A stretch of DNA of 32,615 bases from Paludibacterium sp. (lineage in GTDB: Bacteria > Pseudomonadota > Gammaproteobacteria > Burkholderiales > Chromobacteriaceae): the NCBI RefSeq assembly GCF_019232825.1, contig NZ_JAFAND010000048.1:1-32615 (forward strand). Reading direction: 5' to 3'. Below the pieces are notes generated by a model. The model was not told where the DNA came from and did no database searches. It was given only the letters and a program-made list of their open reading frames with translations. Position 1 is the first letter of the stretch. Every line of letters begins with the position of its first letter. This document shows, piece after piece, positions 15,644 through 23,992 of the stretch. Both the position numbers and the translations under genes were made by a program.

Positions 15644-16936
15644 TCAGCGCATGGCGAACATCTCGGCGTGGAAACGCGGCTTGCGCCCCGGCCGCCGCGC
15701 CAGGTCGTCAGCCAAGGTTTGTCCCATTGCCTGAGGGCCGCAGAACCAGACGTCGTCGACCTCCGGCAACATGTCGGCGCGCAGGCGGGCGCCATGGCGG
15801 CTTTCCAGCAGATGCAGGCGCACGCCGGCGGCTTGGCATTGCGCTTGCAGCCGCGGCAGCTGTAGCGCCTGTTCCGCCGAGGGCACGCAGTAGTAGAAGT
15901 CGACCTGGTCGAGCACGCGGCCATGGCCGGCGAAGCTGTCGAGCCACGCCATGAACGGGGTGATGCCGATGCCGCCCGCCACCCAGGCTTGCGGCCGCGC
16001 CGCCGGGGCGGGCAGGAAGCGGCCGTACGGGCCTTCCACCGTCACCGCCATGCCTGGCGCCAGCGTGTCGGCCAGCCGGCCGGTGTAGTCGCCCAGCGCC
16101 TTGATCAGAAAACGCAGCTGCCGCTCGGGGTTGTCGCCGTTGGCGATCGAAAACGGGTGCGCGCCCTCGGCGGCGTCAAAGGTGACGCGGGCGAATTGGC
16201 CGGCGCGGTGTCCCGGCCAATCGCCGTCCATCTGGCAACACACTTCCACCACGCCCGGCTGCGGCGTCTGTACCGACACGATGGTGCCGGCATGGCGCCG
16301 GCCGTGGCCGAGGCGGCCAGCCACGACCCACAGCGCGGCCAGGCCGCCGGCCAGCATCGTCAGCGCGTACAGCGCGCCCACCGGCGTAAGCCAAAAGGCC
16401 CCCGGCAAAAGGATGGCGCCATGGAACGCGCCGAGCAGAAACAGCGGCGCGAACAGCGTATGCAGCTTGCGCCAGAAACCGTACGGCAGCAGGCGCAGCA
16501 ACGACAGCAGCACCAGCGCCAGCACGGCATAGGCGCTCCAGCTGCCGATGCCATGGGCCAAGCCGATCAGCGAGAAGCCGCCGCCATGGCGGGCGCCATG
16601 GCGCAGCATCGGCGCGGCCAGCCCCAGCGTCTTAGCCAGCGGCGGCGACAGCTTCAGCAGCCAATGCGCGGCGAGCAGCAATCCGCTGGCGATGCCGAGA
16701 CGGCGGTGGATGCGGTAGACCTTGTCGAGGCCGGCGAGGCGGTTTTCCAGCCAGGGCGCACGGGTGGCCAAGACCATGGCCGCGGCCATGATGGCCATCA
16801 ACAGCAGGCCGGAGAGCAGGATCAGCTGCTGGCGCCAGGCCCAGAAGTCGGCCGGCCAGCCATGCTGTGCCCAACTGGTGGCGGCGAACAGCACCGTCAC
16901 CAGCGTCAGTAATGTCGTGAGGAGATAGCGTTTCAT
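15644..16936 (-). CDS. Ferric reductase-like transmembrane flavocytochrome
   Basis: A 430-residue protein. The N-terminal half holds about six hydrophobic segments with conserved histidines (RIHRRLG, AHWLLKL, KLHTLFAP, GAFHGAIL) likely to bind haem. The C-terminal half is a ferredoxin-reductase module: RAGQFARVTF and HPFSIAN for FAD, GGIGITPFMAWL for NAD(P)H and a late WFCGPQAMG. It should move electrons from NAD(P)H across the membrane to an acceptor such as ferric iron. The ATG at 16936 (MKRYLLTTLL) starts a signal-anchor; the frame runs upstream to a TTG at 17023 without support. The promoter region (16937-17083) shows a tandem TAATTT repeat. The actual acceptor is not known. Confidence 0.88.
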   Translation of the reverse strand: MKRYLLTTLLTLVTVLFAATSWAQHGWPADFWAWRQQLILLSGLLLMAIMAAAMVLATRAPWLENRLAGLDKVYRIHRRLGIASGLLLAAHWLLKLSPPLAKTLGLAAPMLRHGARHGGGFSLIGLAHGIGSWSAYAVLALVLLSLLRLLPYGFWRKLHTLFAPLFLLGAFHGAILLPGAFWLTPVGALYALTMLAGGLAALWVVAGRLGHGRRHAGTIVSVQTPQPGVVEVCCQMDGDWPGHRAGQFARVTFDAAEGAHPFSIANGDNPERQLRFLIKALGDYTGRLADTLAPGMAVTVEGPYGRFLPAPAARPQAWVAGGIGITPFMAWLDSFAGHGRVLDQVDFYYCVPSAEQALQLPRLQAQCQAAGVRLHLLESRHGARLRADMLPEVDDVWFCGPQAMGQTLADDLARRPGRKPRFHAEMFAMR

Positions 16937-16981
16937 CTTCGTTGTCTCGTTGCGAGGGGTGCGCTCGCATTGAAACAACGC

Positions 16982-17012
16982 AAAATTAAGCGAAAATGAT
17001 GAAATTAGCGCG
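16982..17012 (-). promoter_or_regulatory. Tandem repeat upstream of the ferric reductase-like gene
   Basis: On the minus strand CGCTAATTTC and CGCTTAATTTTG stand 19-20 bases apart, about two helical turns, in an AT-rich stretch 45-75 bases ahead of the start codon. This looks like an operator for a regulator that binds direct repeats. No regulator can be named. Confidence 0.3.
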
Positions 17013-17083
17013 AATATGACCAAATATTGCGACAGCGCCCGGCCGCAATATTTCTTTACCCGCGTTTACAAAACAATTCGGCG

Positions 17084-17746
17084 TTAATCGGTGCCCAAGA
17101 CGGGGCTCAGACGATAGACGCAGCGGCGGCCGTCGCTCAGCAGGTGCTCCACGCGCGATACCTGCGCCCATCCTTCCATCAGGCTTTGAAACTGTTCGAG
17201 CTCCGACGCGCAGAAACGTTGGCACGTGCTGGCCGCCGCGCAGATCGGGCAGTGGTCCTCGATGAACAGCCAATCGCCGCCGTCATGCTCCACCCGCGCC
17301 ATGTAGCCTTCCGCGCTGCGCAATTCGGCCAGGCGCTGCGTCCGCTGCGCCAGGCTGTCGGCGTCGGCGAGCGCCTGCCGATAGTGGGCCAATTGCTGCG
17401 CGCCGCGATGCGTGATCAGGCGTGCCATGCCGTCTTGGCCAAACAGCGCGTCGATCGAATCGATGATCTGCAGCGTCAATTGCGCGTGCGTGTCCGGAAA
17501 ACGCGCGTGGCCCGCGGGGGTCAAGTGCCACAGCTGTTTGGGCCGGCCCACCCCTTTACGCGAGACCTCTCCCTCCACCATGCCTTGCTCGACCAGTTTG
17601 ACCATCTGCTGTCGTACCGCTTCCGTCGTGGTGCCGAATGCCTGGGCCAGATTGGCGGTGCTGCAGGCGTCGTGCGTTTTGATCCACAGAAGCAGCTGTT
17701 CCTCGGGGCGAGACGATTTATCCATGTTTTTTGTTGTGTAATTCAT
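17084..17746 (-). CDS. SufR-like winged-helix regulator with C-terminal cysteine cluster
   Basis: A 220-residue regulator. The N-terminal helix-turn-helix (ACSTANLAQAFGTTTEAVRQQMVKLVEQG, about 27-55) and the wing with KGVGRPKQLWHLT are followed by a helical middle. The C-terminal motif EDHCPICAAASTCQRFCASELEQF (about 168-191) has four cysteines, the pattern of SufR-like repressors that hold an iron-sulfur cluster. It probably senses cluster or redox status. ATG at 17746 is used; a second ATG at 17725 is possible. It is divergent from the EamA transporter across a 100-base gap with a long inverted repeat and lies upstream of the ferric reductase-like gene on the same strand, either of which may be its target. 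Confidence 0.8.
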   Translation of the reverse strand: MNYTTKNMDKSSRPEEQLLLWIKTHDACSTANLAQAFGTTTEAVRQQMVKLVEQGMVEGEVSRKGVGRPKQLWHLTPAGHARFPDTHAQLTLQIIDSIDALFGQDGMARLITHRGAQQLAHYRQALADADSLAQRTQRLAELRSAEGYMARVEHDGGDWLFIEDHCPICAAASTCQRFCASELEQFQSLMEGWAQVSRVEHLLSDGRRCVYRLSPVLGTD

Positions 17747-17770
17747 TGTCGTCCGATAGTATTAAAAGCG

Positions 17771-17812
17771 TATTCTTGCATTATAGGTATTCCGTGCCGC
17801 AGAGCAAGAATA
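17771..17812. promoter_or_regulatory. Inverted repeat in the SufR-like/EamA divergent promoter
   Basis: TATTCTTGC at 17771-17779 and GCAAGAATA at 17804-17812 are perfect nine-base inverse copies, centred 33 bases apart (three helical turns). This fits two half-sites, or two ends of an operator, for the divergently encoded regulator. Confidence 0.45.
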
Positions 17813-17846
17813 TTACTAAGAATTTTTCAAATATGAGGAGTCAACC

Positions 17847-18767
17847 ATGCAGAATGCCACATCGATTCGCAGCTACTTGTTGTTGCTGGGCATCGGCGTC
17901 GTCTGGGGCGGGCAGTTCGTCTTCAATGCCCAGGCGATCGAAAGCCTGCCGCCCGCCACCGTGGCCGCGGCGCGCGCCGTGTTGGGCGCGCTGACCTTGA
18001 GCCTGGTGTCTTATTTCAAGCCGGAGCCCCGTCTCGGCGCCAAGCCGGCCGGCAGCCTGCCCTTGGGCCGGCTGCTGATGCTGATCGCTTTGTTCGAAAC
18101 CGTGCTGCCGCTGTTTTTGATCGCCTGGGGGCAGCAGCACGTGTCCAGCAGCGTGACCGCCGTGCTCGTCGGCAGCGTGCCGATCGTCACCTTGCTGTTG
18201 TCCACCGTGATGAGCGCGCGCAACCACTTTACCGTGTTTTCCGGCTTGAGCGTGCTGCTCGGTTTCCTCGCCATTTGGGTGCTGGTCGATCCGGGCGCGG
18301 ACGGCCTGAGCGAGCAACATACGTTGATCTACGAAGGCGCGATTTTCCTTGGCGTGATCAGTTTCGGCATCAGCCTGAATTTGATGGAAAAGATCCCGCT
18401 CCACGCGCCGATCCGCTCGACGCGCAACATGCTGTGGCTGTCTTCGGCGCCGCTATTGTTGGTCGCGCTGCTGTTCGATCAGCCCTGGTCGTTGAGCTGG
18501 GGCATGCACAACATCGTGCCGCTGATGTTGCTGGGCGTGCTCGGGTCTGGGCTTGCCTATCTGATGTATACCGCGCTGGTGCAGCAGCGCGGCTCGGTGT
18601 TCACTTCGCTGTCCAACTTCATCGTGCCGATGGTGGGCGTTCTCTTGGGCGTGCTGGCGCGGGGCGAGGATTTCGGCGCGCGCCAAGGCTGGGCGCTGGG
18701 GCTGATCATCGCCGCCCTGGCCGTCAACGAAATGCGAGGGATTTTCCGCGCGCGGCAAGCGGTTTGA
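17847..18767 (+). CDS. EamA/DMT-family transporter
   Basis: A 306-residue protein with ten predicted membrane segments in two repeated halves, the drug/metabolite transporter layout. GIGVVWGGQFVFNAQAIESLPP near the N-terminus and LPLFLIAWGQQHVSSSVTAVLVGSVPIVTLL close the first half; YLMYTALVQQRGSVFTSLSNFIVPMVGVLLG is the matching segment of the second. GAGGAG lies ahead of the ATG. The gene is divergent from the SufR-like regulator and probably controlled by it. It is likely an exporter of a small metabolite; the substrate is unknown. Confidence 0.87.
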   Translation: MQNATSIRSYLLLLGIGVVWGGQFVFNAQAIESLPPATVAAARAVLGALTLSLVSYFKPEPRLGAKPAGSLPLGRLLMLIALFETVLPLFLIAWGQQHVSSSVTAVLVGSVPIVTLLLSTVMSARNHFTVFSGLSVLLGFLAIWVLVDPGADGLSEQHTLIYEGAIFLGVISFGISLNLMEKIPLHAPIRSTRNMLWLSSAPLLLVALLFDQPWSLSWGMHNIVPLMLLGVLGSGLAYLMYTALVQQRGSVFTSLSNFIVPMVGVLLGVLARGEDFGARQGWALGLIIAALAVNEMRGIFRARQAV

Positions 18768-18833
18768 TGCCTGGCCGATAGGACGGATGCGTTTTAGTCC
18801 ATGAAATTTAATGAGTAGCGTCTAGTACTAAGA

Positions 18834-18855
18834 GGATGCCGCGCGAGCGGCATCC
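18834..18855 (+). promoter_or_regulatory. Hairpin in the leader of the DUF4399 gene
   Basis: GGATGCCGC and GCGGCATCC pair perfectly around the tetraloop GCGA (18843-18846). It lies 33 bases before the start codon. No T-run follows, so it is more likely an mRNA-stabilising or regulatory stem than a terminator. Confidence 0.4.
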
Positions 18856-18887
18856 CCCTCGCATCCCTTTCCCGCAAGGAGTCCCGT

Positions 18888-19292
18888 ATGAAGCACTTGT
18901 TTCCCCGCAGCGCCTTGATGCTCTTGCTGTTGCTTGGCGCCATGGCCGCGCACGCCGACGACGCGCGCGTTTATTTTCAATCGCTGGCGGATGGCGCCAG
19001 CGTGACGAGCCCGGTGCACGCGCAATTCGGCGTCGACGGCATGACGGTCGCGCCGGCCGGCTCCACGGACCCGAACACCGGTCATTTCCACGTCATCATC
19101 GATGCGCCGGCCGTGGCGGCGGGCGAGGTCATCCCCTTTGACGCGCAGCATTTGCACTACGGCAAGGGGCAGACCGAGGCCGATATTCCGTTGCCGCCGG
19201 GCGAGCATACGCTGACGCTGCAGTTTGCCGACGGCGCGCACCGCGCCTATGGCGGCAGCCTCGATCAAACGATTCATGTCACCGTGCGCTAG
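18888..19292 (+). CDS. Secreted DUF4399 protein
   Basis: A 134-residue protein with a signal peptide (about 1-23, MKHLFPRSALMLLLLLGAMAAHA) and one beta-rich domain. The conserved pattern VYFQSLADGASVTSPV (about 28-43), then NTGHFHVIIDAP and HLHYGKGQTEADIPLPPGEHTLTLQFADG, defines DUF4399. The histidines in GHFHV and HLHYG suggest possible metal binding, but no function is established. AAGGAG precedes the ATG. It stands 75 bases ahead of nikR on the same strand, with a strong GC hairpin between them; whether they share a transcript is unclear. Confidence 0.85.
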   Translation: MKHLFPRSALMLLLLLGAMAAHADDARVYFQSLADGASVTSPVHAQFGVDGMTVAPAGSTDPNTGHFHVIIDAPAVAAGEVIPFDAQHLHYGKGQTEADIPLPPGEHTLTLQFADGAHRAYGGSLDQTIHVTVR

Positions 19293-19310
19293 ACGGGTAG
19301 AATGACGGCT

Positions 19311-19344
19311 GCGCCGCCGCCCCCGGTGGGGATCGCGGCGGCGC
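19311..19344 (+). promoter_or_regulatory. GC-rich hairpin between DUF4399 gene and nikR
   Basis: GCGCCGCCGC (19311-19320) and GCGGCGGCGC (19335-19344) form a perfect ten-base stem with an inner CCCC/GGGG pairing. It ends 23 bases before the nikR start, close to the ribosome site. It could attenuate or terminate transcription, but lacks a following T-run. Confidence 0.45.
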
Positions 19345-19367
19345 GACGATCATTCCTGGAGCCCATC

Positions 19368-19808
19368 ATGCAGCGCTTGACCATTTCCCTCAGCGACGAG
19401 CTGGCCGATGCCTTTGACCAATGGATGCGCCAACGCGGCTACACCAGCCGCTCCGAGGCCATGCGCGACATGCTGCGGCGCGAATTGGGCGAACGCGATC
19501 TGGCGCAGGATGACAACCAGCCGTGCGTGGCGGTGCTGAGTTACGTGTTCGATCATCACCAGCGCCAGCTGTCGTCGCGGCTGACCAGCCTGCAGCACGA
19601 TCATCACGATCTGGCGGTGGCCACGCTGCATGCCCATATCAGCCATGAGGACTGCGTCGAGGCGGTGGTGCTGCGCGGGCGGTCGGCGGAAGTCTCGGCG
19701 TTCGCCCACTCGGTGATCGCCGAAACCGGCGTGCGCCACGGCATGGTGCAGCTGATCCCGGTGACGCCGCAGCCGCAGCCGGCGCCTGGTTGGCGGCGGG
19801 TCAAGTAG
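19368..19808 (+). CDS. nikR: Nickel-responsive transcriptional regulator NikR
   Basis: A 146-residue protein of normal NikR length. The N-terminal ribbon-helix-helix (MQRLTISLSDELADAFDQWM ... SRSEAMRDMLRREL, 1-40) binds DNA. The C-terminal ACT-like domain carries the nickel ligands His77, His88, His90 and Cys96 (E. coli His76, His87, His89, Cys95) within LQHDHHDLAVATLHAHISHEDC. The ATG at 19368 is preceded by TGGAG; the frame extends upstream but the extra residues are not NikR-like. No nickel transporter, urease or hydrogenase operon is in the window, apart from the HupK-like gene at 24512-25522, so its targets lie elsewhere or include unexpected genes. Confidence 0.93.
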   Translation: MQRLTISLSDELADAFDQWMRQRGYTSRSEAMRDMLRRELGERDLAQDDNQPCVAVLSYVFDHHQRQLSSRLTSLQHDHHDLAVATLHAHISHEDCVEAVVLRGRSAEVSAFAHSVIAETGVRHGMVQLIPVTPQPQPAPGWRRVK

Positions 19809-19814
19809 CGCCGG

Positions 19815-21326
19815 TCACTCAAGCCCGAAGAAGCGGCGCAAGGTGGCGCGCACGGCGCCCTCGGTGCGCATCGAGGCTTTCAGGTGCAGCTCTTCCAGCC
19901 GGTGCTGCTGTTCCTGTGCGCGATTGCGCAGGGCGTCGGTGAGCGAGTTGACCAGCTCCTCGCGCGCCAGGAATACGCTTTGGAAGGTGTCGCGGCCAAT
20001 GCGGTAGCACTCGACCGGGCTCACGGCGCGCACCGTGTAAGGGCTCGGTTCGCCGGTCAATAACCCCATCTCGCCGAAGAACCCGCCCGGCGAGAGCTTC
20101 TTCAGCAGCACCGGCTCGTGTCCGGCTTGGCTGACCAGCATGTCGGCTTCGCCGGTGACCAGCACGAACAGCCAATCGGGGATTTCGCCTTGTTCGAGCA
20201 TGGTGTCGCCGGCGACGAACGGGGTGAATTTCAGCTGATCGGCCAGCAGGTGCAGTTCTTCCTCTCCCAGCATCTGGAACAGACTCAGCCGGCGCAGATG
20301 CATCATGCGCTCCTCGCTATGCCGCTTGCGGCGCGAATCGGTCGCGTATTCCTCTTGGGTCATCAGCACGTTGTACACCGGCGGCGCCATGCGCCGGTTG
20401 TTACGGCGCAGCACGGCGTCGATCTGGGTGCGGATCGACGAGTCGGTGAGGTCGTCCATCAGCAGATCGGTCAGCCAGTAGCGCACGGCATAGCGGGCGA
20501 TGCCGTTTTCCATTTTCATCAGCACGCAGTTGGGCGGCGGCGTTTTGGCGACGTGCGGAATGCGCGTTTCGCGCAAGGATTTTTCGATCAAGTCGATGAT
20601 CTGCGCCGGCAAGGTCTCCAGCGACAGGTCGAACCAGATCCAGCGGCGCCATTGCACCGCCGCGCCGCGACGCTTGCCCAGCACCACGATGCGGTTCTTG
20701 ACCAGCAGGCTGTTGGGGATGACCACCGTTTCCCAGTTGCGCGTTTCCACGCTGGTGGCGCGCCAGCTGATCTCGGTGATTTTGCCGGAAACGGTGTCGA
20801 GCTCCACCCAGTCGCCGACCCGCAGCGTGCTGTCGAGCTGCACGGCGATGCCCGCCATCAGATTGCCGAGGGTGTCTTGCAGCGCGAAGGCGATCACCGC
20901 GGTCAACAGCGCCGACGTGGTGACGATCTCGCCCAGCGCCATGCCGGCCACGTGCAAGCGGATCGCGCCCCAGACCAGATAGCACAGCGAATTGACCAGA
21001 TCGGCGACGATGGCCGGCGGGCGCAGCCGCATCAGCGGCAGTACCAGCTTGAAGGCGATTTGCCCCCAGACGCGGATGATCAATAGGCCCGTGGCGACGT
21101 CGACCAGGCTGGTCTGGATGTTGACGGGGACGTGCACGTCGAGCGACAGCACCTGATAGCGCATGTCGAGCCCCACCAGCAATAGCAGCAGCATCAGCAG
21201 CAGCGAGGTACGGATATGGGCGCGGCTGTGCCGCGAGCGGATATAGATCAGCGCCATGAGCGCCAAGGTCAGCAGCAGCCATAACCAATGTTGCGTGACC
21301 CAAATCAACGAGTCGGGCAATGGCAT
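19815..21326 (-). CDS. MscS-type mechanosensitive channel fused to cyclic-nucleotide-binding domain
   Basis: A 503-residue inner-membrane protein. Four hydrophobic segments in the first 160 residues end in the MscS pore and beta domain (TAVIAFALQDTLGNLMAGIAVQLDSTLRVGDWVEL, then WRATSVETRNWETVVIPNSLL). The C-terminal about 130 residues form a CRP-like domain (GDTMLEQGEIPDWLFVLVTGEADML ... GGFFGEMGLLTGEPSPYTVRA) with the phosphate-binding GEMGLLTGEP segment. A cyclic nucleotide could gate or modulate the channel. AAAGGAAA precedes the ATG. It is convergent with nikR, six bases apart, and divergent from the sulfotransferase gene. Confidence 0.9.
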   Translation of the reverse strand: MPLPDSLIWVTQHWLWLLLTLALMALIYIRSRHSRAHIRTSLLLMLLLLLVGLDMRYQVLSLDVHVPVNIQTSLVDVATGLLIIRVWGQIAFKLVLPLMRLRPPAIVADLVNSLCYLVWGAIRLHVAGMALGEIVTTSALLTAVIAFALQDTLGNLMAGIAVQLDSTLRVGDWVELDTVSGKITEISWRATSVETRNWETVVIPNSLLVKNRIVVLGKRRGAAVQWRRWIWFDLSLETLPAQIIDLIEKSLRETRIPHVAKTPPPNCVLMKMENGIARYAVRYWLTDLLMDDLTDSSIRTQIDAVLRRNNRRMAPPVYNVLMTQEEYATDSRRKRHSEERMMHLRRLSLFQMLGEEELHLLADQLKFTPFVAGDTMLEQGEIPDWLFVLVTGEADMLVSQAGHEPVLLKKLSPGGFFGEMGLLTGEPSPYTVRAVSPVECYRIGRDTFQSVFLAREELVNSLTDALRNRAQEQQHRLEELHLKASMRTEGAVRATLRRFFGLE

Positions 21327-21508
21327 GATGTTTCCTTTTAATATTCAGTTGCTTAGCTATAGACAACATCTATAGGGCATTACAACATGCATGCAGCATA
21401 AATTTCTGTTAACAGAAGCCATACAAACCTTCACATTCATACCGTTGCGCGTTCACGCGCTTACGGTATGTTCTGCGTACGCCATTTTTTCTCTTCTAGC
21501 GAATCGAC
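21327..21508. promoter_or_regulatory. Divergent control region with three inverted repeats
   Basis: This AT-richer gap between the channel and sulfotransferase genes holds CTATAGA-N5-TCTATAG at 21356-21374, the perfect 14-base palindrome TTCTGTTAACAGAA at 21404-21417, and a long hairpin at 21439-21469 with ATACCGT and ACGGTAT arms around GCGCG/CGCGC. They probably include operators for one or both genes. No gene is seen. Confidence 0.5.
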
Positions 21509-23992
21509 ATGCATACAGCGGCAACGGGTGGCCAGGATACGTCGGACGGACAGGCGTCCTGGTGGGCTGCGCTTCTGGCGAGCCACGCGCGTGGCGACCT
21601 CGTCGCGGCGCGCGCGTTATGGCGCCAGGGCCGCGCCCAGGGCTTCGACCATCCGCTCGCCGCGCCGCTGGGGCTGTGCCTGGATGGCGCCGGCCGACTC
21701 GACGAGGCCTTGCTGCAGCTGCTGCGCGCGGGCCTGGCGACGGTCGCGCTGCCGCATGCCATGGCGCAGACGCATCGTTATCCGGCGGAAGCCGCGGTAT
21801 GGAAACTCGCCGGCCTGGCGCAGCGCGCCTCGGGCGACGTCAAAGAGGCTGAGGCCTGCTATCGCCAGGCGTTACAACTTGCGCCGGACGACACCGAAGC
21901 ACATTACAACCTCGGCAATTTGCTGCGCGCGCGCGGCGAGGCGGCCGGGGCGGAACAACACTATCGCGCCGCGCTGGACGCCGACGCGCGGCACGTGCCG
22001 AGCTTGAACAATTTCGCCTTGCTGCTCGAGGATCTGGGGCGCAACGACGAGGCGGCGGCCTGCCTGCAACAGGCGCTGCAATGCCAGCCGCAATTGCCGG
22101 AACTCCACAACAATCTTGGCCTGCACTGGGCGCGCCGTGGCGCTTGGCCTCGGGCGCTGGCCTGCTATCAACAGGCGCTGGCGCTCGACCCGAATCTGGC
22201 CTGGTCGAACGACAACGCCGCGCAAGCGTATTGGCAGTTGGGCCAGCTCGATCAAGCCCGGCGGCATTGGCGTCAGGCGCTGCGCTTCGCGCCGAACGCG
22301 GCCGAGTCGTGGGAATCGCTGATCGTGCTGTCATGCCGGCAAGGTCAGTTGGAGGACGCCTTAAGCCTGTGCGACGAGGCGCTCAGCCATTGCCCGAACG
22401 CACTGGCGCTGCAGAGCCGCCAAGCGGACGTGCTGTTTCAACTTGGGCGCCACGAGGCGGCCGAGACGGCCTGGCGCCGGGTGCTGAGCAGCGCGCCGGC
22501 ATGGGCGCGCGCTTGCCACGGTTTGGGTTTGGCGCTGGCGGCGCGCGGCTGCGATGCCGAGGCGCTGGACTGGCTGCGGCGCGCGCTGGCGCAATGCGGC
22601 CCCAATGCGGCGCTGTGCAACGATTTGGGCAATACTTGTTTTGCCCTCGGCTATATGTCCGAGGCCTTGTCGTATCTGCGCCTGGCGCGTTCGCTCGACC
22701 CGCAATGCGCCCATATCCTCGCCAATCTGGCCAACGTCTTGCGGGCCGACGGCCGCGAAGAGGAGGCGGAGGCCTGTTACCGCGAAGCGTTGCGGCAAGA
22801 GCCGGATCGCGCCGACTGGTGCAGCAGCCTGGCTTGCTTGCTGCTGGAGGCCGGCCGCCGGACGGAAGGCGAGGAATGGATGGACCGGGCGCTGCGGCTC
22901 GCGCCGGCGCATCCGGTCATCCTGGCGAATGCTCTGCAATATTTGCCCTTCCGTGACGATGACCCCCGCTTGGCGGCGCTGGACACGCTCTACAGCCAGC
23001 GCGGCGATTTGCCGGCGCCACTGCAGGCGCGTTTGGCCTTTGCCATGGGGCGGGTGCGGGAGCAGCGCGGCCAGTATCCGCAGGCGTTCGCCGCGTTCAG
23101 CGAAGGCAACCGGCTGCGCGCGCGGATGCAGCCTTGGGACGAGGCAGGGGAAATCGCCCGGCTGGCCGAGCTGCGGGCGTTGCTGACCCCGGCGCTGTTC
23201 GCGCGCTATGCCGCGTTGGCCGCCACCGCCCCGGCCAGGGAGGACGACGGCCGTGTGCCGGTTTTTATCGTCGGCCTGCCGCGCTCGGGTTCGACGCTGG
23301 TCGAGCAGATCCTGGTCAGCCAAGGCGAGGTGTATGGCGCCGGCGAGCAGCGGCTGATGGGGCCGCTGGCGGAGCAGGCGCTGCGTCTGCTTGCGCGCGG
23401 CGAGCCCGACATCGTCACGTTACAGGCGCTGCGCGTGCTGGGCCGAAGCTACAAGGACGCCTTGTGGCGGCTGGCGCCCACGGCGCGCTCTATCGCCGAC
23501 AAAATGCCCGGCAACGTGTTTTACCTGGGGCTGATCCATTTGATGTTGCCCGAGGCGCGCTTCATCCATACGATGCGCGATCTGCGCGACGTCTGTGTGT
23601 CCTGCTTCACCGTGCCATTCCATGCCGGCCACGGCTATAGCGACGATCTGACCGCACTGGGACGGCATGCGCTGCGCTATCGCGCGCTGGCACGCCATTG
23701 GCGCCAGGCGTTGCCGCCCGGTCGCGTGTTCGACGTGCGCTACGAAGACTTGGTGGCGGACCTGCCCGGCACGGTCGGGCCGCTGTTGGACTATCTGGGC
23801 CTGGCTTGGAACGATGCGTGTCTACAATTTCATCGTGCCGAACGCACGGTGCGCACCGCTAGCGCCATGCAGGTCAGGCAGCCGCTGTACGCCAGCGCCG
23901 TGGCGCGCTGGCGGCGTTATGAACCGCAATTGGCGCCGTTGCTGGCGCTGTTGTCACAAGAAGAAGAGGATGGCGCCGATGCCCTTTACTAA
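21509..23992 (+). CDS. TPR-repeat sulfotransferase
   Basis: An 827-residue two-domain protein. Residues from about 15 to 480 are tetratricopeptide repeats (recurrent patterns such as AEACYRQALQLAPDDTEAHYNLGNLL and ALACYQQALALDP). Residues about 575-800 are a sulfotransferase domain with the PAPS phosphate loop VGLPRSGSTLVEQIL (about 587-601), KMPGNVFYLGL and later RYEDLVADLPG. It should move sulfate from PAPS to a protein, glycan or small molecule bound by the repeats. There is no signal peptide. It overlaps the APS kinase gene, which makes PAPS. The acceptor is unknown. GC content is high, like its right-hand neighbours. Confidence 0.9.
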   Translation: MHTAATGGQDTSDGQASWWAALLASHARGDLVAARALWRQGRAQGFDHPLAAPLGLCLDGAGRLDEALLQLLRAGLATVALPHAMAQTHRYPAEAAVWKLAGLAQRASGDVKEAEACYRQALQLAPDDTEAHYNLGNLLRARGEAAGAEQHYRAALDADARHVPSLNNFALLLEDLGRNDEAAACLQQALQCQPQLPELHNNLGLHWARRGAWPRALACYQQALALDPNLAWSNDNAAQAYWQLGQLDQARRHWRQALRFAPNAAESWESLIVLSCRQGQLEDALSLCDEALSHCPNALALQSRQADVLFQLGRHEAAETAWRRVLSSAPAWARACHGLGLALAARGCDAEALDWLRRALAQCGPNAALCNDLGNTCFALGYMSEALSYLRLARSLDPQCAHILANLANVLRADGREEEAEACYREALRQEPDRADWCSSLACLLLEAGRRTEGEEWMDRALRLAPAHPVILANALQYLPFRDDDPRLAALDTLYSQRGDLPAPLQARLAFAMGRVREQRGQYPQAFAAFSEGNRLRARMQPWDEAGEIARLAELRALLTPALFARYAALAATAPAREDDGRVPVFIVGLPRSGSTLVEQILVSQGEVYGAGEQRLMGPLAEQALRLLARGEPDIVTLQALRVLGRSYKDALWRLAPTARSIADKMPGNVFYLGLIHLMLPEARFIHTMRDLRDVCVSCFTVPFHAGHGYSDDLTALGRHALRYRALARHWRQALPPGRVFDVRYEDLVADLPGTVGPLLDYLGLAWNDACLQFHRAERTVRTASAMQVRQPLYASAVARWRRYEPQLAPLLALLSQEEEDGADALY

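Noticed and set aside
15923-16912. Plus-strand frame of 329 codons opposite the ferric reductase-like gene
   Set aside because: Gln/Arg/Ala-rich low-complexity translation typical of antisense to membrane segments in GC-rich DNA.
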